DNA of 64,000 nt from Capsicum annuum (lineage: Eukaryota; Streptophyta; Magnoliopsida; Solanales; Solanaceae), in assembly GCF_002878395.1 (NCBI RefSeq), contig NW_025841136.1, forward strand, positions 810,347 through 874,346, read 5' to 3'. Below are positions 55,323-64,000 of the stretch, in pieces. The notes under the pieces are model-generated. The model was not told where the DNA came from. It did no database searches and saw only the letters and a program-made list of their open reading frames with translations. A program made the position numbers and the translations under genes. Every line of letters starts with the position of its first letter. Position 1 is the first letter of the stretch.

Positions 55323-57832
55323 TGTAAAAACCCCCATATTGATTTTTTATTTTGATGCATTTTGACCATTTTACTCCTTCTTGTAGTTATATTATAGCAT
55401 TTATGGTATGCAGGATTGGGTGCATAGTCCTCTAAGTGGTTGGTTAAATATTCTGAGAGTTTTTTATTTGGAAAACTTTGGAGTTCGCATAATTGACTTT
55501 GCATTTAAAGGGTGTATGGTAATTCCATCAGATTTCTTAGCTCTAAAATTTTCTTTTTGGACATGTAGGACCTTTAGCTTGGGTCCGGTGGAGTTAGGAT
55601 AGATTTTTGGTAGTTGGTTGGAATGTCAAAAGTTTATGACATAAAGTTAAATTTGGTCAATATCCATTGATAGTGAAGTCCATTATATAATTTGATGATT
55701 CCATCAGATAATTTGATGATTCCATCAGATTCTTATAATCAATTTGCACTGTTATTTCATGTCTATGGGTTTTCGAACGAGTTTTGGATGTAAAATACAA
55801 ATCTTGGAAATAGTTGAATTTGTTGGTTTCGGCTTTAATTACAATCATGGTAGCGAACTTGGAGTGTGATTGCACTAAAGAAATTTTTGTTAGTGAGATA
55901 ATGCAAAAGGATCTGGGCACCTAGAGAGCAATAGAGATAGAGCATAATGATAGAGCTGAAGGAGTTGTATCCCTTGAGTATGATAGTGTTGAAGGGTTTA
56001 GCTATTCGATGCACGTTAGCATCAATCATGATAGTGTCAGAATTGCTACAGTGGTTTTAGATTAGATTTTACCTTCCTTGTCTTGTCATTTTTTTCCATC
56101 ATTCTTGGACCTCTATAGCTATTTTTAGTTATTTTTTATGGGTTTTCTTCATTTTGGAAATGGATAAGTTCTGAAACCTTAAATATATGTTTTTCCATCT
56201 ATTTATCACAGATTTTTGATTAATTCAAGAATAAAGATTTGAAATTGAGGGTCAAATCTTACTCCATTTAGAACCAAATTTTGTATTAAAGTTCTTGAAA
56301 ACTATGCGTAAGATTTTTATACTATTTTTACATAATTCTCAATGATTTTTCATGATTTTATCTTTAGATCTTGGTTTTTCAACTTGAGAAATTGCGGGGT
56401 TTGGAGAAAAGTTAAATGTTGACAAATTAATGATTCGAGGTGGATTTTAACTCTATTTTGATAAAATTTCAAATTTTAAAACCCTCAGTTATGGAGAACT
56501 GGATTTTCTAATAGAATTCAAATTTTTCCTTGGAGATTTGGGGTTCACTTTCTTGATACAGAATAGAAATATAATACTATGGATATTAATGAAATCTTAT
56601 TTACACATAGATCTAGTTCTTGATAAATTAGAAGCATTTCAAAACTGTTTGGAAGGAGAAGACTAGTTTGTGATCATTGAAGTCTTTTTGTTTGACTTTG
56701 AGGTAGGTTATAGCTTAATTCTTCAGACTTTGCATGGTTATTAGTGAATTATAGTAGTAAATGAGATGAATAATTACTGTGATATTCGTATGGGGGCTTG
56801 TGGTGATGATTTGTCGTGGATTAGGAAGATTGGTTCATACTTTTCTATTATTGGGTTGTTCTATACATTATTGATATATATACATATTTGTGTGTGGGGG
56901 TGGGGGGGAGTCTATATTTATAGTGATTAATTATAGTTATTCATACTATAAAGTTATGAACTTGGATATTTAGAAATGACATTTTAAAGGATTTTTCTCT
57001 TATTTTACTACTTAATATCACCGTGGGCAAAGACTTGGATATGTAAGGTTGTGGGGAAAGATCATACTTGCCTTTCTATCTTTATGGGAAAAGATGCAGT
57101 TATAAAATTCTATGGGCAAAGAATCGAATAGGTATATGTACCTCGCGAGTCTCCCATGGGTTATACCTCACAACATACCACTATAGAAATGGTCTATATT
57201 TGTATGCATTGGCCATTGCATATCATCTCATAGCATTATATTAAATTATTATTTGATTATTGTTGTGTTTCGAGGTGATATTTTGTGATTATTGATATTG
57301 AACTGCTGGAACTTTTCTGCAATGCAGGGTTACTTATTATTCTTTTCTTATTATAGTTTCTACTTAAGCTTAGTCAGCCTATGATGCCTACTGAGTAATA
57401 TTGGTTGCACTCACCAAAACTTTTCTACTTTCTTTTGATGCAGATCTAGGTGTGGGATATCAATGTCGGCTCTTGATCGTGCATTATTATGGTATTCAAA
57501 GTTGTTGTGAGCTCGTATGCTCGGAGATTGCCTTAGTTTTTTCTATCTTTTTTCCATTTTGTTAGTTACTTGGACTACTTTTGGTAGTATGGTTTTTGCA
57601 TTTTACCTTAGATGTTGCTATTGTACTTATGACATCTGAGTCATGGGATTTCAAGTTGTACTATTTTGTTTTCATGTGAGGATGACTTTGAATATTTATT
57701 ATTGGTTATTCGTTATGATGTTCTACTATTTTTCTTATTTTAAGTTAATTACTTTTGTTGAGTTAGTCTTACTTATCATGGTTGAATTAGGGTATGTGCC
57801 ATCAAAATCCTTTGTTATTTTATGGTATTACA
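55323..57832 (+). repeat. Element C 3' LTR (about 2.5 kb)
   Basis: It starts TGTAAAAACCCCC directly after the C 3' UTR. The end is set at GGTATTACA (57832) because the D gag remnant follows and the D LTR shows the same final GTGCCAT-type block. The end is less certain than the start. It contains a run of GTGTGTGGGGGTGGGGGGG at about 56889-56910. The 5' LTR of C is missing, so no partner is available for comparison. Confidence 0.65.
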
Positions 57833-57845
57833 CCTCGTTTAAAAA

Positions 57846-58192
57846 CCCTATGTAGTACTGATCAAACCACCACTCTGATTCATACCCTCTAGCAAGCCCA
57901 ACACATAAACTAAGACGTCTTGATGCATTGATGTTGCAATAAGTTCATATGGAGCCTGATCTGGGCCAACCTCCTTAACCAAAATATGATTATCCTCAAC
58001 CTTGTACTAAATCTAAGGAGAATCTATTGTGAATATAAATTGAGTAACCACTTGAGATCTACCTCTTCAACGACCTCTACCTTAGTCTCTACTATGTCCT
58101 CTAGCATGTTCTGTGAATCCAGTCACTAGTAGAAGAAATTGTGCTGGAATGGGCTCCTGATATTTTTTCTTTGTAGCACTAGTCGTCGTCAT
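57846..58192 (-). pseudogene. Element D gag N-terminus
   Basis: The start codon is at 58192 on the minus strand (MTTTSATKKKYQEP). After several stops, blocks usual for the N-terminus of Ty3/gypsy gag appear: GRGR-type basic stretch (about 58060-58090), then VGPDQAPYELIATSMHQDVL and LGLLEGMNQSGG to about 57870. The capsid core is missing. Non-coding today. Confidence 0.68.
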
Positions 58193-58325
58193 CTATGACA
58201 AAATGAAATAAGAATCTTAGTATGTTTTGAAATTAATTTTACACAATAAGAAGGAAAAGAGGGATTTTCCTAGTGCCCTATAATCCCTAGACTCGGCTTG
58301 TACTTATGAGATCAACAAACCTAAT

Positions 58326-58337
58326 GCTTTGATACCA
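58326..58337 (-). promoter_or_regulatory. Element D primer binding site
   Basis: TGGTATCAAAGC on the minus strand, three bases from the LTR at 58341, one mismatch to the tRNA-iMet complement and identical to the PBS of E1. Confidence 0.85.
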
Positions 58338-58340
58338 ACT

Positions 58341-60914
58341 TGTCAAGACACAAAACTCAAGTTGTCATGGCACCTACTCCATCTCCATGGCTAGTAGCCA
58401 ACCCAACATATACCAATATGATACACAAAAAATATATGAAATTATAATAAAACTCAAGTCCTAATAATAAAATCTAAGAACACCATTTCAGAATCTGGAA
58501 GTTGCAAAGTATAAACCTCTAATAGAGGTAAAAGTACAACTAACAGTCTAGAATATCGCAAACTACCATGGAAACACGACACAACAAGACACATAGAGAA
58601 AATTCAGAACCATTAATTGGCTAATAGTTACCCTAAATCTCAAAAATAGAATCTCTACATAAAGGACAAATCAATTACCTAAAGCTCTAGACACAGAATT
58701 TGCACATAAAAGTGCATATGAAATAAGCATGAGTACTAAACACATGTACTTAGTAGAATCGTTGATCGACCCTAAATCAAAATAATGGTGAGAACCACCC
58801 AAACTCTCAACTATTCAAAACAATCTACATAAACCTACAAATAGGAAGGTCACACCTATACTAACAGATAAATCATGACAACGATATAATCTAGCTCAAC
58901 AATAATATTGCATTTCAGACAATTTGAATATTGTTAATTAAGTAATCATCTAATCATATCAAATATTTTCAAATACCATTAAATGAGTAAATAAATGTAA
59001 TGCATATATGGTGTATAGGCCCACATCTCTACATAGCTAGCTAGGACTTATGAGAAACTCGAATGGTCAATATACCATGACGGTCGTTCCCTCTATACCA
59101 AAGTATGACACTAGACGGCGTGTCCTCCTATCCACACTAAAACATAGGAAGATATGTCCTCTGATCCATAACAGATAGGGAGGGTGTTCCACTTTGATCG
59201 TAATGAAATTCAATGTAAACTATGTGGGCATGTGAAACCAATCCAAATGTCAAATTCAATATCAAGCAAGGCATTTCATGTCATAAATCAATTAAATTAT
59301 CAGTTTAATTTCCCCTATCTTCTTTCACAATTAGCAAAAATCCATTTTTATACTCTAAGTAACCATATTCATCAAATATAACCATAAACATAATTCAAAT
59401 TTCAAATAGAGTACAATCATCAACTTTCATGCTCAATAATTCACTATTAAATACAATCCACAATAATTATACTAGTAAATGGGAGAAAACAATCCAACCA
59501 AATCAATTAATTACTTTTAAACCTATATATAAAACCAATTACATACATAGATGCTCCTCATCTCATTTATATGGAAATACCATATCTCCAGTACTCATAA
59601 TACAGTCAATTAATACATAAACACTTTCGAAAAGAGTCAAAGTAACCTCAACTTGTCTTAAAAAAGATGAAAAATTCAAACTGAAGTCTTGCACTTTTGA
59701 AGAGACAGTGAATAAGCCAAACATGATTAGATACGCAGTCCATATAAGAAAATAAAACAATAGACATCCATATAGTTATACTTCTGAATCCACAAAGTTA
59801 ACCCCAAACCTACAAGGGTAAAATTAAAATTTTAATAGAAAATCTAGTTATTTGTAACTTAAGAAGTTTAAACTTGAAATTTTATCAAAAATGAGTTAAA
59901 TTTGACCTTAAAATAATCAATTTACCATTTCTTAGCTTTACCCCAAAATTTCAAAAATTTTAAAATGAAAAATCAAAATTTGAAGATGAAATCATGAATA
60001 AAACATTGGAGAATGTATAAAAGTAGTGTAAGAATGATACCCAAATATGAAATCTCAAAAACTACCTTTTGAATCTCTAAGAATTGAGTTGTCAATTTTC
60101 AAAAATTGAGTTATTAAATTTTAGACTGAAATTGGGATTCAAATTTGTCTAGATGTAAAACGTTATTTACAAGCACAAGATCTTCGTCAGGATCATGATA
60201 TGACCCGTACTGGACCCTTTACAATGTGACATTATGATCTCAAATGTGTAGACCAAAATCAAAGCTAACCCAACCTAAATTAGGTTCTTCTTCGCGATCA
60301 AGAACCAGTTACACTATCATGATAAAAATATTTACCTACTCTTTGTGATTGCGAGGGAGGCTCAATGACTGTAAAGAACAAAGTGCCCTCCACCAAATAG
60401 AGATATGACAGTTGAAATTCACAAGTCCAAGAACTTTGGATGGACCTTTAAAATTCATTCAGAATCCCATGAAGACAAACTACTATGCTATTAGACTAAA
60501 ATTGGCATTCAGACTTAATGGAATTGCCAGATTTTCAAACAGATGTCGTTATCATGAATATACACCAAAGTTAATCATATTCCTCAAACTCTAACTTTTC
60601 AACCAACTACTCAAAATCCATTTGAATGCCTAGACACTTGATCCAAAAGTGCTTTAAATCTAAAAATGATATTTCAAGGCTAATGAAACTGACAAAATTC
60701 TCATACAACCTCAAAATCTCTCAATGTTGAACAAAGTCAACCATAAAAACTCCAAAACCATTGAAAATTAAAAACTCACATAATACCCAACTAACCTTCT
60801 TAGGAATCAGTCCACCCATACCGATAGACAATAAATGTCACTATGCAACTATGGAGAAGGGTAAAACAAGACAAAATTCACAAAAAGTTAAAAATCATTG
60901 TGAGTATTGTTACA
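58341..60914 (-). repeat. Element D 5' LTR
   Basis: Plus-strand ends are TGTCAAGAC (58341) and TTGTTACA (60914), giving 2574 bases. No partner LTR in the window. Open stretches at 59184-59381 and 59429-59620 have no recognisable content. Confidence 0.7.
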
Positions 60915-62324
60915 GGAAGAGACTTTAGAAAATGACACATTTTTTAAAAGTCAAGGACACAGAGCCTCCATCCTATAGTATAGATCTTGTTCAATTAAGG
61001 TCATTAAAAATGATACACTATGATGCTATCACTAAATACTATGTCGTGAGACTTTTTCTTTTAAAATTGTTGTAATTTCTCTATGCAAAGCTAGGATAAC
61101 GTTGCGCCCAAGTGTACATGGTCACCTAAGTAGTAAAGTAGCTTATGAAAGCCAAGTATCCATCCCAAAGGGACTTGTTCTCAACAAAGATCTAATTCTA
61201 GTCCTACTATGAAGATTAAACAAGTGTGAAAGTAACAAAAATGTTTGAGATTAAAAACTAAAAGTAACCATCAACACTTCAATAATATAAAGTGTTGGAC
61301 AATAATAGGGAGAAACCCAAGGTTAAGGAACTACAAATAATCCTACTTAAAAATATAATCTTATACTTTCAGTTAATTATCTTAATTGTTGGTTCACAAG
61401 GTTAATAACATGGCTATGATCTTTCGATCCTCTAATCATCTATCTAACTTATCCCCACAACTAAAACATTGAGCGGGGATGCAAGTACTAAGTTAAATAA
61501 ATATATATATTTCATCTTGTATATGCCAAAAATAGGGAAAATTATTTATATTCCTATCCTAATGTCATCTTAACTTAAATCCCTTGAATGATTACGATCC
61601 TACTCCATTCATCCCACGTTCTAATCTATCGTTCGACCTTTTGGGCTCACGATAGAAATATATGTTTATTATAAGGGTTGTGAATCCAAAGAATTGTAAA
61701 TACAAGGATATATGAACAAAAAATAATGATAAATAACATAAACCAACTCAAATAAAATTACAATTAATCATGTTCTTGGCCTTAACCCAAGATTAAGGTG
61801 TTTAGCCGTTTTTGGTCTTACAATGAATTACAATTAAGAAATTCATGTATGAAAATCAAAAGTAAACTAAAGGAAAGATTAAGAACACTAATTTAATCCT
61901 CCTTAAATTTATTTAAATCAAAAAAATTCGTCCAAGGTGTTTACAACAAGTCCCAAGTGTCGTAATTATAATTTGTCTAAAGTTGTCCGTTTTGATGCAT
62001 TGGGCGTGCCATACCGATGTTGCTCTGTGTTTAGGGAGTAGCAGTCAATTATCATAGATTTGCGCTATTTTGTACACATTTATTTTGTGTATAAGTGTTT
62101 TTCACATCCTTATCTCAGATGTCCAAGGGAGTGACACGCCCATGTTCTCAGAAACATCAGATTTTGACCTCTTGAACATCTTTCTTTTCCCTTTGATTTC
62201 ATTGCATTCTTGGGTGTCTTTACACTTCATTTTAAGATTTTTTAGCTTCTTAAAATTGATATTAAAATCATAAATGGTCTCTTATAACATAAAACAAGTC
62301 TAAATAGTGCACACAACATGATAG

Positions 62325-62685
62325 AATCCACTGAGATACACTAGAACCAAGCATAGCTCAAGCTAGCGCAACTAATTTCGTCATCTAAACTCTATTTGAA
62401 CTTTTTATCTCTTATCTTGTTTCAATTGAACCTTAAACACTATAAAAAAGTTATTAAACTCATAATTACACAATTATACCCTTAATAACTCATTATTCAC
62501 TCTATAATCCACCAAGATGAACTAGAACAACACATAGCTCAAGCTAGTAACACTAGTTTTCTCGTCTAAACTCTAAGTGACCAAATTGATTCTAAACTTG
62601 TTTGAAACATACCTTAAACAATGTAATAAAGTATTTTAACACATATATACTAAATTATATGAATATAACCCCATTAATCACACAT
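62325..62685 (+). repeat. Diverged tandem duplication of about 180 bases
   Basis: Two adjacent copies share CACTAGAAC/GAACTAGAAC, CATAGCTCAAGCTAG, GTCTAAACTCTA, CTTGTTT and ACCTTAAACA in the same order (first copy from about 62328, second from about 62512). Confidence 0.75.
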
Positions 62686-63061
62686 GAAGTCCTCAAAATA
62701 AGGCTAAACATGCATAGATTATGACACTTAGGTGCATAAATCCACCGAAGATCATCACCCTACACTTAAATCCTTGTTCATCCTTGAAAAACTCTACGCA
62801 TTAATCACCATATAATGAATACCCCAACATTACTACTCCAATCAAGACACTCAAGCTATCACTACAATGACTATATGAATAGCAAGTTCCACATTAAGCA
62901 TATTATACACAATTGAAAGCTCATGATATTACTTCAAAACACTTTAGCCTCGAGAATTGACTCCACCAAGTTGGAAAAATCATGCATAGTACCCCAATCA
63001 AAGAGATCCTATAAATTACCTAACTATTATCAAACATGTTCTCACACCACAACAGAGATTC

Positions 63062-63173
63062 ACCCATATTCACTCACAGAGATGCAATTTACCACAAGAA
63101 TAAAAGAATGGGTCTTTACCCATATTCACTCACAGAGATGCAATTTACCATAAGAATACAAGAATGGGTATGA
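63062..63173 (+). repeat. 56-bp direct tandem duplication
   Basis: ACCCATATTCACTCACAGAG and the following sequence up to GAATGGGT is repeated with a period of 56 bases and only a few differences (CACAAGAATAAAAG against CATAAGAATACAAG), so it is comparatively recent. Confidence 0.9.
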
Positions 63174-64000
63174 GAATTAAATTATGCTCACACTCACAAA
63201 GAATTCACATGTCACATAAGATGAGCCATACGCTTGCCCTTAGTGTAGTACTCTACTAATATCAAAAGGTCAAGGCTTAAGATCAAATAGAACGTTAAGG
63301 GTTGTAATGTAGGATTTGAGACGGGTAGTACTATTCTGGCCAATAATAGTGACTATTTTCTCTAAGAGCATTAATACATCACATTCTACATTAGGATCCT
63401 TTCTAAACAACCAAACTTTCACCACTTCTACATTCACACTTTCTTTTGTTTTGCCCCATCTCTTTAAGTTAGTTCACATATAGTAACGAGGGAGTATTTT
63501 ATATTAACACATGGTTTAATTTTGATCAATTTTTCTCTTTTCATTATTCCCAACCACAACACGACAATATTTTTTTCAACAACAATAGCTACTCTTTTAG
63601 GGCTTCACTTTCACCTTTTTCTTCTTCAATTTTACACTACTTAACCATATTAATTTTTCAACTAAGCACTTTGGATCTTTGGATCAAATGATAGTCAATC
63701 AAACAAGGGCAATAGGCTACATATGAGGCTATCAAATAATAGGTTAAAGGCTCAATATGTCTAACTAAGATCATGCAGCAAAGGTAGACAAAAATGATAT
63801 GGAACATAGCTATCAAATAAATTCCTATAACATCTCTTAAACCCAACATTCTTTATTTTTGTTTGCACACACACCAGGTATGTTCTAGACATGAATATGT
63901 AACACGGAATACAAAAAAAACCTCACATCACACATGGCACATGCTCAAATCAAGTAGGATCATTATACACTCTAAACTAAGTGATAACATAAATTCAAAA

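Larger units (their letters stand above)
30967..57832 (+). mobile_element. Element C: chromovirus without 5' LTR, host of three nested insertions
   Basis: This is a composite span. C's own DNA is at 30967-32585, 41046-43213, 45425-45646 and 55118-57832; the rest is E2, a LINE-containing block and E3. Its leader (30967-31110) resembles the sequence just downstream of the PBS in units A and B (TACAAGAGCAAGT, GAGGCTATG), so only the LTR and PBS are lost at the left end. The coding order is gag, protease, RT, RNase H, integrase, chromodomain, all degraded and all on the plus strand. A 3' LTR starts at 55323. C's 3' LTR is not the A/B LTR, but is related to the LTR of element D. Confidence 0.85.
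57833..60914 (-). mobile_element. Element D: minus-strand relative of C reduced to gag start, PBS and 5' LTR
   Basis: Read on the minus strand, a 5' LTR (60914 down to 58341; TGTAACAATACTC to GTCTTGACA) is followed by a PBS and the N-terminal part of gag. The element is cut at about 57833, exactly where the C 3' LTR ends, so C probably inserted into D, or the two were joined by a later deletion. The LTR is recognisably but distantly related to C's. Confidence 0.75.
60915..64000. other. Unclassified, probably repeat-derived non-coding DNA
   Basis: No protein, RNA or LTR boundary could be assigned. A segment at 61108-61470 (GCGCCCAAGTGTACATGGTCAC, ATCCCAAAGGGACTTG, ATCTTTCGATCCTCTAATCA) and another at 61620-61830 look like a dispersed repeat common in solanaceous genomes; this is recollection of style rather than a verified match. 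It may be the non-coding part of a large Athila- or Ogre-type element. Confidence 0.4.

Noticed and set aside
56885..56912. G-run as a telomere-like or quadruplex element
   Set aside because: A simple GTGTGTGGGGG/GGGGGG low-complexity run within the C LTR, a single occurrence without a repeated telomeric unit.
60412..60594. 60-codon open frame at the right side of the D LTR
   Set aside because: Inside a defined LTR, on the strand opposite to the element, with no domain.

Overview
This window reads as repeat-rich chromosomal DNA of a flowering plant, most likely a Solanaceae species. The plant assignment rests on spliced CACTA transposase genes, several Ty3/gypsy chromovirus-type LTR retrotransposons primed by initiator-Met tRNA, a plant L1-type RNase H fragment, AT-rich composition and no bacterial gene organisation. 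The family guess is an inference from element style. I see no intact host gene, tRNA, rRNA or CRISPR array. The window is almost wholly a nest of decayed transposable elements.

Layout. (1) 1-7217: the right-hand part of a CACTA (En/Spm) DNA transposon on the + strand, with a broken TNP2-type transposase (1-3075), a broken second gene of the TNPA/Transposase_24 type (3506-6530), subterminal repeats and a right terminus ending CAGTG at 7217. It sits inside an LTR. (2) 7218-30966: two and a fraction units of one long-LTR (about 4.95 kb) chromovirus-like family, called A and B here, arranged LTR-internal-LTR-internal-truncated LTR. Both internal regions have lost RT, RNase H and most of integrase, and both share the same protease stop codons. 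The LTRs carry a 28-bp hairpin repeat and a 39-bp minisatellite. Unit A also holds a 1.35-kb TIR element (10452-11806). Unit B is split by E1. (3) 21121-30292: E1, a minus-strand Tekay/Del-like chromovirus with both LTRs (2.39 and 2.34 kb), degraded gag, protease, RT, RNase H, integrase and chromodomain, PBS and PPT. (4) 30967-57832: element C, a plus-strand chromovirus lacking its 5' LTR. Its gag-pol is cut by E2 (32586-41043, minus, non-autonomous, LTRs about 2.7 kb), by a block at 43213-45424 that includes the 3' end of a LINE, and by E3 (45647-55117, plus, non-autonomous, LTRs about 3.3 kb, perfect CCCAT target-site duplication). (5) 57833-60914: element D, a minus-strand relative of C reduced to a gag N-terminus and one LTR. 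(6) 60915-64000: unclassified non-coding, probably repeat-derived DNA with two small tandem duplications.

How the parts relate. E1, E2 and E3 share long blocks inside their LTRs. E3 also shares E1's post-PBS leader and its polypurine tract while lacking gag and pol. The natural reading is that E2 and E3 are non-autonomous derivatives moved by E1-like proteins. E1 itself now looks dead (RT FIND instead of FIDD, integrase second Asp replaced). Insertion order can be read from the nesting: A/B before CACTA, the TIR element and E1; C before E2, the LINE block and E3. No gene in the window looks functional today. The best candidates for something under-described are the LTR-borne minisatellites, the GC-rich cassette at a conserved position in three LTR families, and the chimeric non-autonomous interiors.
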